NCBI GenBank assembly: GCA_947168655.1
Contig: CAMVMU010000003.1
Location: 1 to 64,000, forward strand
From: an uncultured Oscillospiraceae bacterium
GTDB lineage: Bacteria; Bacillota; Clostridia; Oscillospirales; Oscillospiraceae
Direction: 5' to 3'
Length of the DNA stretch: 64,000 nt
The notes below the pieces were generated by a model. The model saw only the letters and a list, made by a program, of their open reading frames with translations, did no database searches and was not told where the DNA came from. A program made the translations under genes and the position numbers. This document shows positions 1-7,830 of this stretch, in pieces. Numbering within the stretch: position 1 is the stretch's first letter; every line of letters starts with the position of its first letter.

Positions 1-256
1 TGTACCCGGCTTTTCCACGGCCGCCGCGGCGTGCTGGCGGCCGGTGTGGTCGATGGTGTACTCCCCGGTGTAGATCAGTTGGGAGATGGGCACCACCGTG
101 TAGCCATCCTGGATGAGCGTATCCAAAATCCGGGGCAGGGCCTCCGGCGTGTGGAGTGCGGCATTGTGGAACAGCACGATGCTGCCCGGCGCAACCTGCG
201 ACGTGACCCGCTTATAAATCGTGTCCGCGTCGTAGTCCTTCCAGTCCAGGCTGTCC
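1..256 (-). pseudogene. C-terminal half of a PdaB-like polysaccharide deacetylase, cut off by the element
   Basis: Read on the minus strand this stretch encodes DSLDWKDYDADTIYKRV, then a segment with SIVLFHN and ILDTLIQDGY, which are typical C-terminal motifs of the NodB-homology polysaccharide deacetylases of the PdaA/PdaB type (removal of acetyl groups from peptidoglycan amino sugars). It has no start codon of its own. The matching N-terminal half lies at 27675-28217 in the same orientation; joining the two gives WDVDSLDWK in frame. The gene continues past base 1, so its true end is not visible. The ORF listed at 75-290 is a shifted-frame shadow. Confidence 0.85.
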
Positions 257-260
257 GTGT

Positions 261-490
261 ACCATACAAAGGAAAGTCGTTGTGGTGCAAGGGATTGCGG
301 CGTTTCGGTACAAATGCGCATACAGCAGTTTTGAGACCTGATTCATGTGCACAATCGGGAAAAAAACCACCTTATTTTTGCCTCTATAGTCGAAAGCACA
401 AATATAAAATATCGCGTAAATACGAGGAATGTCTCAAATTGTTGGTTGGATCCTCGATTCCCAATAAGGTGGAAAAATGAGTAGTTTGTC
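261..490 (+). repeat. Left terminal inverted repeat of the element
   Basis: Starting at ACCATACAA, this end matches the reverse complement of 27441-27670. My hand count over the first 140 bases is 102 identities without a gap; one small indel appears further in. Three blocks are best kept: GGATTGCGG near the tip, CCACCTTATTTTTG at about 367-380, and AATAAGGTGGAAAA at about 463. The last two blocks are inverted relative to each other, so each end can also form its own stem about 95 bases apart. Confidence 0.85.
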
Positions 491-563
491 GCGCTGTAAC
501 TGATGAAAAAATTGCGGTGAAGAATGTCGACCTCGGCTACCAATTTTTGGATGCTCTATACAT

Positions 564-607
564 ACAAAAGCGTCACCCTTGGAGAATCCAAAGGTGGCGC
601 TTTTTGT
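564..607 (-). terminator. Hairpin downstream of the TerB-like operon
   Basis: Arms ACAAAAGCGTCACCCTTGG and CCAAAGGTGGCGCTTTTTGT pair around AGAAT. It lies 112 bases past the stop of the last gene of the minus-strand operon and would end that transcript; it has T-rich sequence on both sides and may work both ways. The rest of 491-718 shows no gene that I can support. Confidence 0.6.
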
Positions 608-718
608 GCTTTTTGTTTTCCAAGGTAACCGACGCAATCACACGCAATGCCGATTTCATGTGATTACAATATGTCAAGTTCATTACATATGTTATCTCTC
701 GGATTCAATATTTTTCCA

Positions 719-1723
719 TCAGCTTGCGGCAGGCAGTCTTTTCTTCACATGGTCAACAAGATCTTTTGACTCCTTTGTCAACTCGCCATTTTCAGAAAGA
801 ATAGGAGTATCAAGCACAGATTTAATTGTAACTGCGATAGCTGCCGCCCTGGCAATAATGCCCTTTTCTTCTGCAGAATACAAGGAATAGTCTGTTCCTG
901 CAGTCTTTACTATGCGCTCCAGCTCATAGATTTGTGGCAGGAAAAACGAATCCAGTTGGGCAAGCAAACTGTAGAACAACATGGTTCTTCTTCGAATAGC
1001 AACACACTGAACTGCTCCCGTTTCAAGCTGTTCACAGTACTCCGTAGTCTGAGCGGCATTGATCTTTGCATTTTCGAGACTCTTGCCAGCCTGTGCGCCT
1101 GTAATCAGCCCCATAACCAGAAGCGCCGGTCCAGCGACAAGCCCTCCAAGGACGGCAGTACCGCCCGCCATTCCCAAGCCACCACTCGCAAGTGAACCAC
1201 CTCCGAAAAACGCAAGTGTTGCATTGGACGCAGCCGCTCCGCTCAATGTACTGATTGCAGTCCCGGTGGAGGCCGTCGCAAAAGTAGCTGCTGCCCCATA
1301 TGCTCCGAGAGCGGTAACCGCTCCGCCAGCAACACCGGCAGCGCCTCCGGCTGCCAGAGACCCTGCGAACTTATTCATTGCGGCGAGGCTCTCAAACTCC
1401 TTTTTGTCAATGTGCAGTTTCTTCAGTTCCGCTAATCCTGCGGAGTCCGTAAAGTCGACATTTTTGATCCGGGAAAACGATTCAAGAAATTGATGCATAC
1501 TTTGATTGAGCACAAACATCTTTTCCCGGCCCAATTCCTCTAGCGCTGTGCCACACTGGCGTCGAATTGTATCCAGGCGCTGAGCGGCTGCTTCGATCCT
1601 GGCATTGGAGTTATCGTTCAACACATTTGCCTTATGCTGGTCGAAGCCGGCTTTAACCGTTTTTCCCAAGCCGGTCATTCCTGTTGCTGCAGCAATTCCA
1701 ATAAACAAAATAGGAATCGGCAT
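719..1723 (-). CDS. Gly/Ala-rich protein with a long hydrophobic zipper region, function unknown
   Basis: 334 aa. Start chosen at MPIPILFIG because it follows the TGA of the TerB-like gene by one base and has a GAGGGGGAA ribosome site; the ORF track start lies inside the upstream gene. It opens with a short hydrophobic helix (residues 3-16), then a charged helical part, then about 100 residues (118-215) very rich in Gly, Ala and small residues with GxxxG-like spacing (AAGGAAGVAGGA), and a helical C-terminus. Such glycine-zipper stretches often insert into membranes or pack into pores. I do not recognise a family. It is the last gene of a tightly packed operon with a TerB-like protein and a 521-aa unknown, so it probably acts with them; a membrane effector is only a guess. 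Confidence 0.75.
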   Translation of the reverse strand: MPIPILFIGIAAATGMTGLGKTVKAGFDQHKANVLNDNSNARIEAAAQRLDTIRRQCGTALEELGREKMFVLNQSMHQFLESFSRIKNVDFTDSAGLAELKKLHIDKKEFESLAAMNKFAGSLAAGGAAGVAGGAVTALGAYGAAATFATASTGTAISTLSGAAASNATLAFFGGGSLASGGLGMAGGTAVLGGLVAGPALLVMGLITGAQAGKSLENAKINAAQTTEYCEQLETGAVQCVAIRRRTMLFYSLLAQLDSFFLPQIYELERIVKTAGTDYSLYSAEEKGIIARAAAIAVTIKSVLDTPILSENGELTKESKDLVDHVKKRLPAAS

Positions 1724-1724
1724 C

Positions 1725-2567
1725 TCATTCTTCCCCCTCTTGTTCATCGCCCGTTCTCTTGACACCCTTGCCCTCATTTTTTGCTTTTTTCTTTTTTAGG
1801 CTGGACAATAGACCGTCAGCTTTTTTGCTCACACCATCTGTCACAGGATTGAGCGCCTTCTCCAACTTTTCTCTTGTTCCGGAAAAAAACTTCGAAGCGG
1901 TGTCCCCAACTGCAGCCGCGACCGGCGTGACCGCCTCAACAACCTTTCCTCTCATTTTATCTATTGCGTTGGGTTCAAAGTGCAGTGCTTCGATACTCAC
2001 TTCATTGGTCTCATCCTCAATTATATTCTTCGCCTCGTTACAAATCACTTCCCTGCGGTGCATCAGTTCCTGCACCATCGGATGGATTTCTGAGTACGGC
2101 CTATCTGATCCAGAAAGAACTTCTAACTGCCGATCAATCGCCGAACTTGAATGAATAAGTTGTTCCATCTCCAGATAAACGCTTTTTTCAACGCCGGAAA
2201 TCCTCGCCACATGCTTGATCAACCTGCGCTCATTGGGATGAAAAACGGCGTCTTGCAGTGCGATAACCAACATATTCCAAATCAATAGCCTGGAAAAAAC
2301 GCAGCCATCCTCTTCAATCACAGGTCGTGCGAGAGCCTTATCAACGCCTTCTGCAATGACATCATATAAGTCTTCATCATCGAACATAGTCCCCATCTGC
2401 TGAGAATAGGCTGAAACTATGTCGTCGCGATAGACATCATATGTTTCCGGATCTAACTCTTGACCAATCTCATCCATTCTGTTGATTTCTTCAGTATTGA
2501 TAACTCCATCTGCAGCCATGAGATAGTAGAACGCTTCCACTGCGCTTCGTTTCGAGTATACCCTCAT
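1725..2567 (-). CDS. TerB-like helical domain protein
   Basis: 280 aa. The N-terminal 130 residues look like the TerB/DjlA-type all-helical domain: an opening helix, then LMAADGVINTEEI (about 16-28), the acidic metal-site-like signature typical of this fold. A second acidic stretch (DDEDLYDVI) follows. The C-terminal third is predicted amphipathic and ends in a Lys-rich then Glu-rich tail (LLSSLKKKKAK). The start has a good GGAGGAAAACAG site. TerB-type domains occur in tellurite and stress-response complexes and in several anti-phage systems, usually near membranes. Here it sits between a 521-aa helical protein (13-base gap) and the Gly/Ala-rich protein (1-base gap), implying joint expression. 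The precise role is unknown. Confidence 0.75.
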   Translation of the reverse strand: MRVYSKRSAVEAFYYLMAADGVINTEEINRMDEIGQELDPETYDVYRDDIVSAYSQQMGTMFDDEDLYDVIAEGVDKALARPVIEEDGCVFSRLLIWNMLVIALQDAVFHPNERRLIKHVARISGVEKSVYLEMEQLIHSSSAIDRQLEVLSGSDRPYSEIHPMVQELMHRREVICNEAKNIIEDETNEVSIEALHFEPNAIDKMRGKVVEAVTPVAAAVGDTASKFFSGTREKLEKALNPVTDGVSKKADGLLSSLKKKKAKNEGKGVKRTGDEQEGEE

Positions 2568-2579
2568 CTGTTTTCCTCC

Positions 2580-4145
2580 TCACAACTTAAAAGCCTCGTC
2601 CGATGCCATTAGCGTGTCAAACTCGCTCTGGTTGGAAAACTGGATTTCTCTGCCCATGATACGCTGGATTCTCAGATTGCCTCGAATGAATCCCTCTGTG
2701 TCATTCTTAATCATCGCTGTCTCCATGTCCGAAGTGCCTGTTATGTATGTCTGCAGATCTTCCGCAAGATATTGATCGATTAGTTTTTCCAGTTGTTCGC
2801 GGTAATCGCGGATCATTTCGACCGCCTTCTCTGTCTTTGCCTCTGTTAAGATCCTCTTTTCACGCAGCAATTGGAGTTCCTTCTGATCGGCCGAAATCTC
2901 CTTACACACGGAGATGGTTGCCGTTGCGGCACCGACCAGATTCAATCTGCTTGCAAATCCTCCCAGAAAAATAGCCGCATTTCCGCCTGATTCAAGTGCT
3001 GAGCGGAGCGCAGCATCCGCAGTATCCGCTGCGGTAAATGTAAGATTGGCGATGGTGGTCATTCTCTCAACAGTGCGGTTTCCAACAGGGCACACCCGCT
3101 TCCAGTCAACTTCACGGAGAGATGTGTGCTCTCTGCACTCCTCTGCCAAATGGCGGGCAAAATAGAAGCTGCGGACGAGAATTTCATTCAGCAGGACAGG
3201 GATACTCTGCTTAGATAGGTTTTTCATCAGAGGAAGCTCTCTGCGCAAATTCAGCTTTTCTTTAACGTATAGGTCATTGATGTATTTTGGCATTCCTGTC
3301 TGATTCAAGCCGGGCATACTGCTGATCTCATACAATAGGGAGAGAAAGATTCCCGGTATGCCCATTCCTGCCCCAGCCGTCTGTTTGGATCCCCCCATAT
3401 CACTGACCAAATGGCCGAACCAGTTGTCTGCGCATTTGAGCACCTCAATTGCAAGGGGTGCGTTGGCAAGTAACTTGATTAGTTTTCTGACATACTCCGG
3501 GAGATTCTCCCCTTCCGATTGATGTTCCTCAGCCATGGCAATCAGCCAATCAGTCACGCCTGTAACGACAGCGGGAATCCAAATCTTTGCCAGATCCTTT
3601 CCGGCGGTGTCTACGCGCTCAATATGCCACTCTCCATCTTTGTTGACAAAGACTCCGATCCGCAAGAACTGTACCAGTATAGCGGACACAAGCCCCAAGG
3701 GAGTTGGGTGATGGGCAAGGTCCGCCAGATGATGGTTTTTTGCACCTACGCCGATGTCCTGTCCCTTCCAGACATTATCTTGAGCGACTTTAAACTTATC
3801 TTCCAAAAATGCAATCTTGCTTTTTAGCTTCGGCTTGGGATTCTTGCTCTCAAAACCCCTTTTCTCAGCATACTCCTCTATGAAGTGGTTAACCTGCTCA
3901 TGTGAAAGGCTGATATCTGCTTTTGTAATCGTCAGCTTTCCAATAAAGAAAGAATCCACAATTCCGCACAGGATACCACTGGCAACCGCAACAGCGTAGT
4001 CAAGGCGGTCTGCCTGGTTAATGTATCGTTCAAGTTGATTATCGAGCAGGTTGAGCTGCTCCTGAAGTTTAGCCAACTCCTCACTGCTGTTATCATTCAA
4101 ACCAACCGGTAAAGAATACTGTAGACCTATCAGTTCCTTCTCCAT
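2580..4145 (-). CDS. 521-aa helical protein of the TerB-linked operon, function unknown
   Basis: Start set at MEKELIGLQ, which has GGAG eight bases upstream; the ORF track begins eight codons earlier without a better site. An N-terminal coiled-coil-like heptad region (about 10-50) is followed by a conserved-looking block with VGAKNHHLADLAHHPTPLG near residue 140, a long central part, a mildly hydrophobic AIFLGGFASRLNLVGAATA segment near 400, and a Glu/Lys-rich coil toward the end. No nucleotide-binding or nuclease motif is visible to me. It is the largest member of the operon and its His-rich HHLADLAHH block could bind metal, which is inference. Confidence 0.7.
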   Translation of the reverse strand: MEKELIGLQYSLPVGLNDNSSEELAKLQEQLNLLDNQLERYINQADRLDYAVAVASGILCGIVDSFFIGKLTITKADISLSHEQVNHFIEEYAEKRGFESKNPKPKLKSKIAFLEDKFKVAQDNVWKGQDIGVGAKNHHLADLAHHPTPLGLVSAILVQFLRIGVFVNKDGEWHIERVDTAGKDLAKIWIPAVVTGVTDWLIAMAEEHQSEGENLPEYVRKLIKLLANAPLAIEVLKCADNWFGHLVSDMGGSKQTAGAGMGIPGIFLSLLYEISSMPGLNQTGMPKYINDLYVKEKLNLRRELPLMKNLSKQSIPVLLNEILVRSFYFARHLAEECREHTSLREVDWKRVCPVGNRTVERMTTIANLTFTAADTADAALRSALESGGNAAIFLGGFASRLNLVGAATATISVCKEISADQKELQLLREKRILTEAKTEKAVEMIRDYREQLEKLIDQYLAEDLQTYITGTSDMETAMIKNDTEGFIRGNLRIQRIMGREIQFSNQSEFDTLMASDEAFKL

Positions 4146-4210
4146 GGTGATTTCTCCATCCTTAACCATTTAAGCGCTGTAGTCTTAAACTGCCCCATCG
4201 CTGACACCAA

Positions 4211-4946
4211 TCACTTGAAGGCTGCCGCAATGCGCCTGTTTCTTTTTTCCAAAAACTCCATCTGTCGGCTGATCCAAAGGAGATACTCATCGACAGTTTT
4301 CGGAAGAGGGTCTTCGATGAAATCGGCATTTCCAATCCAGATTTTTACCTCGCTATAATCGGTGGTCACACAATCCTGCAGAAAGAAGAAATCAACGAAC
4401 CCCTTGAAATCAACAAACAGATCAAAAAATCCCTTATCTCGAACAAGCGTCTTACTGATCGGACTCTCTTTGCCGTTGTAGTACCTTCGAATACACTCCA
4501 GTGTCAAATCCCAGCGATCACGGAGCTTCGGGCTTGTGCCTTCTTCCGGCGTGCTTTGGGAAAATCATCATGCCACCGATCGTATACGCTCTATGCAAAT
4601 AGTCCTCAACAAAGGCTCTGTAATCTGGGACAACCTTTTTCACCGCGTCCAGCATGTGGCGATACTTCTCGTATCGGAAGCTGACGATGATGGAGTCGCT
4701 GCCGAAGCGGAAATCCATCCATGTCAGGTAATTAGACCCTGTGCCGCACTGCAGTTCCATCGTATCACCACATGGGAGTTTCCTGCTCCAAATAGTCTGG
4801 TGATAGAGTTGGAGAGTTTTGCTTAACGAATCTGGATCACCGTTTCCGATCCCAAGGCCCTCGTTTCCTTCCCAGAAGTTGTCCCAATAGTGTGGCGTAT
4901 CGAGGGTAAAGTCAGCTGCAACATCAATCTTTATTCCGTTGGACAT
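4211..4946 (-). pseudogene. DUF6994-like gene broken by a frameshift
   Basis: Two ORFs read one after the other on the minus strand: 4946-4518 (begins MSNGIKIDVAADFTLDTPHYW, ends at a TGA after IFPKHAG) and 4507-4211 (DLTLECIRRYYNGKESP to the end). In the second frame the bases just before read GTSPKLRDRW, so the protein sense runs on across the stop in another frame. The pair together has the length and order I recall for DUF6994 family proteins, function unknown. A small deletion near 4550 would explain the break. It is the first gene behind a strong promoter and may now be only a leader for the TerB operon; a sequencing error is the alternative. Confidence 0.7.
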
Positions 4947-4969
4947 GGTGCCACCTCCGATCTGTTTTA

Positions 4970-4998
4970 ATTATATCACAGGACGGATTGCACCACAA
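4970..4998 (-). promoter_or_regulatory. Sigma-A promoter of the DUF6994/TerB operon
   Basis: On the minus strand TTGTGG, a 17-base spacer and TATAAT preceded by TG (extended -10). The start codon at 4946 follows after a GGAGGTGG ribosome site. The -35 region overlaps the 11-mer TTGTGGTGCAA, which is also present in the left terminal repeat (280-290). Confidence 0.7.
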
Positions 4999-5178
4999 GA
5001 TGGACATACAGAGAGGATGTAACGTGGAATGGGTTACAACCGCACTGTTTGTGACTAAAACTGCTATTTCAAAAAACACTGGCTTACAAACAATTGTATT
5101 GAGTGGTTTTGGCGTCCATGGCTTGCTTATAAGGCACCTGCCACTAATAGTATCATCACTACAGAAAAACAAAAATGC

Positions 5179-5244
5179 AAATAAGAGGCCTTTTTCTCGC
5201 GGAAATACCCGAATTATCCGCAAAAAGGGCCTCCTTATTTTTTT
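5179..5244. terminator. Large imperfect hairpin with T-run
   Basis: AAATAAGAGGCCTTTTTCTCGCGGA pairs imperfectly with the reverse of ATCCGCAAAAAGGGCCTCCTTATTT, followed by a run of seven T on the plus strand. It separates the TerB operon promoter from the repeat array. It could end transcription on the plus strand or be another folded site of the element. Confidence 0.5.
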
Positions 5245-5399
5245 GGCTAGCGAGTTTTGACATCGTATCAGGTCTTTCCGTTGTATTCGGTAGAAGCCTT
5301 GGGTCAAATGGCTTCCGATCCGAGGATTTTGGCGACGAAAAGCACATAGGGGCGGCAAAAAGATTGGATGACCAAAATTTCCTTGGCACAGTCCAACGA

Positions 5400-6240
5400 G
5401 GCAAAATATTACGGAGGAAGAAAAGCGGCACAATATTTTTAGGGCATCTGAGAATGTGCCGACATTAACCAAAACGACGGGGCGAACATAGGCGCGCTTG
5501 AAGCGTATGAGCTTCACACGCTTGTGTGAAAAGAATCGGCAAGAGAGGATAATGCGTTTTTCATGACTTGGAATTGTGTTGAAGGGCGAAATATTACAAC
5601 GGAAAGAAAAAGACACAATTTTTATAGAGCATTTGGGTTACACCGGCGGTCAGCTAGAGTCGCTGACAAGACTTAATAGCAATAAAGCAAAGAATGAGCC
5701 CCACCCTTTTGAGCGCGAGAGAATTGTCCAAGCTGGAGATGGATAATTTGCTGTCACATACCAGAGCGGAAGAAAAATATTACGAAGAGAACAAACAGAC
5801 ACAATTTTCATAGGGTAACTGCGAATGCGCAAGAAGCTGGCAAAAAGTGTCGCCAACATCAAAACGCAGCGTAGATATGGCACCGAGCCTCACGATTGTG
5901 CGAACCAGATAAGTTGGCAAGTTGGTATCCGATGAGTCCCAAGTTCATGCCTGCGTGGAGGCAAATTTTTACGAAGAAAACAAACAGGCAAAATAATTAT
6001 AGGGCAACTGCGAATACGGAAAAGGCAAGTAAAAAATGTCGCGAGCATCAACGTGCGGAGCATATTTGCGCCGAACCACCCGCTCTTGCGTGCCCCAAAA
6101 GCGGGCGAGAGAGCGTCAGATAGTCCCTAGGTTCAAATCGGCAAAATTTTTAAAAGGAAGAATTTAGGAACATTCTTATTAGAGCAACTGAAAAAACGCG
6201 GACAGTTACCCAATGCCCCACATTAATGCGAGAAAAAAGA
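5400..6240 (+). repeat. Array of five degenerate ~185-bp tandem repeats upstream of the recombinase pair
   Basis: Five units begin at about 5400, 5585, 5768, 5960 and 6140 (spacings 180-192). Each opens with a ~55-base conserved part of the form GGCAAAATATTACGAAG, then an A/G-rich stretch, then CACAATTTTTATAGGGCAACTGCGAAT with variations. The rest of each unit is poorly kept but rich in short inverted pairs (for example CACACG/CGTGTG in unit 1 and CCCGCTC/GAGCGGG-like pairing in unit 4). No unit holds a convincing reading frame. The last unit runs into the AAGGAGGTGA ribosome site of the first recombinase gene. Possible roles are recombinase binding sites or a structured RNA. The stretch 4999-5399 holds no gene I can support. 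Confidence 0.7.
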
Positions 6241-6255
6241 AGGAGGTGAACAAAA

Positions 6256-7830
6256 ATGAGAAAAAAACCAAAAACAATTGATTACTATGGCTGTGTGTTT
6301 CACTATCGGTTTGAGCGGCGGGCAAAAGGCCTGACAATAGTGTATTCGTTGCGGCGGGACAGAAAAATTATAAATGAGCTCGAGAGGAGCGTACCAAAAA
6401 AACTGCAAACAAAGTCCGATGAACAGATAGCCTGGGAAATGTTTCCGGGCACAATTATAGATTTGTTCGGCGTTTTGGAAGACTCAAGTTCAGATATCGA
6501 AGAGCTTGCTACTCAACGGAGAAACTTGCCGTTAGCTATGGTATGGCTTTTGGATCGTGAGGATATTGCCCAAGATCATGGCTGGTCCGCCGGTTCATTG
6601 GCGGATTATGACAAAATTGCGGAAAAACTTATAAACCGGTGGGGAAATAAGCCGCTACGGGAGATTGAACCTAAAGAGAGCGATCGCATATTAAAAAAGG
6701 ATGACGAAGTGAGCGATTCGGAACGAACGCGCTGTGAACGCCTTTTACAATTTATATGCCGACGGGAAGCGTTTTTGGGCTATTTGTCTGAGAAGGAGAA
6801 CCTGTGGCAGTTTTTTAGTCCGTCCGATCTTTCCAGAAAGCGATCTCGAAATTCCTACATCAACACGAATATTGAAAACAGAGACTTCACAGCAGGGCAG
6901 TATGCGGATGCAGTAAAAAAATGCGTTGAAAGAATTAATCAAAAAGACATGGATTCACGGTGGTATTTTGCCTCTCTGCTGTATTTAACGATGGCCTTGG
7001 ATGCAAGCGAGCTGTGCGGCTTATCTTTTGCCAGCTTTCGTCTCTTGAAAAACTACCCGAATCGATATGTGCTGATCGTAAAGGATACTTATCAACGAAG
7101 GAGTGGGACAAAAGAAGGCCACTGTTGGCTCCGACAGCAAGACGATGCGTATCGCATCCGTATGGTGCCATGTTCCGATTTGGTGGGTGTGGCATTTGGT
7201 AGCATCTATGCAAAATTTTTAGTAAAATATGGCGATAGCGTAAAGCTTGAGGAATACCCACTTCTGTGTGATAGAAAAAACGTGTGCCGTAGAATAGATC
7301 CGGAGGCGTTTAAAGAGAATTTTAGAGAAGAGTTTGGAGAACTGTTGTCTGCAAACAGAGTCATGAAACCCCAAAAAGAACTGAAGAAGGACACAATTAG
7401 ATCAACTAGCGAAATTGCCAAAATGATTCGCCGTACAGTTAAAGCAAATCTCCTGAATGCCGGATGTGAAGAAGAAGAAATTCGGTACTTTCTCGGGGAG
7501 ACTCCGCTCACTACAGCGGCAAAACACTATATGGATTCGGGAAATGAAGCGGAACTGAATAGGATGGGGGCGATTCAGGACCGGTGGCATTCGAAGCTCT
7601 ACCCTAGGATTGCAGACTATCCCGTGTGGGAAGAAGGGGGGAATAGAAGAATTTGGGCTTGGCATAATCCTACGCCGGGCATGATCGGTGACGTGAAAAT
7701 TCGCTGCACCATTCCTCCGGCAAAAACGGAAAATGCTGGAGATGTTATTTTGGGCCTGATTGCCAAGCACGGGGTGTCTTATCACGCACAACTGCTCAAA
7801 TCAGATCACAAGAAAGGAGGTGAGGAATAA
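6256..7830 (+). CDS. Tyrosine-recombinase-like protein, probably catalytically incomplete (first of a pair)
   Basis: 524 aa, with a near-perfect AAGGAGGTGA site. The C-terminal half has the outline of a tyrosine recombinase: a box I-like segment LTMALDASELCGLSF (about 244-258), a helical RRTVKANLLNAG region (about 390-405), FLGETPL (matching the LGH box) and a candidate tyrosine in AAKHYMDSG (about 424). The box I arginine is replaced by Asp (ALDASE where active enzymes have GLRxxE) and the LGH histidine by Glu, so it is unlikely to cut DNA alone. It overlaps the next recombinase gene by one base (TAATG), implying coupled translation. It may be a structural partner that binds one half-site. 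Not clearly Tn554 TnpA/TnpB or XerC/D. Confidence 0.75.
   Translation: MRKKPKTIDYYGCVFHYRFERRAKGLTIVYSLRRDRKIINELERSVPKKLQTKSDEQIAWEMFPGTIIDLFGVLEDSSSDIEELATQRRNLPLAMVWLLDREDIAQDHGWSAGSLADYDKIAEKLINRWGNKPLREIEPKESDRILKKDDEVSDSERTRCERLLQFICRREAFLGYLSEKENLWQFFSPSDLSRKRSRNSYINTNIENRDFTAGQYADAVKKCVERINQKDMDSRWYFASLLYLTMALDASELCGLSFASFRLLKNYPNRYVLIVKDTYQRRSGTKEGHCWLRQQDDAYRIRMVPCSDLVGVAFGSIYAKFLVKYGDSVKLEEYPLLCDRKNVCRRIDPEAFKENFREEFGELLSANRVMKPQKELKKDTIRSTSEIAKMIRRTVKANLLNAGCEEEEIRYFLGETPLTTAAKHYMDSGNEAELNRMGAIQDRWHSKLYPRIADYPVWEEGGNRRIWAWHNPTPGMIGDVKIRCTIPPAKTENAGDVILGLIAKHGVSYHAQLLKSDHKKGGEE

Noticed and set aside
4924-5616. 230-aa minus-strand ORF and overlapping ORFs in 4.95-5.6 kb
   Set aside because: No ribosome site or family resemblance; they cross the operon promoter, a hairpin and the first repeat units.
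5400-6240. CRISPR array
   Set aside because: The repeats are ~185 bases long and degenerate with no constant short repeat and unique spacers, and no cas genes are present.
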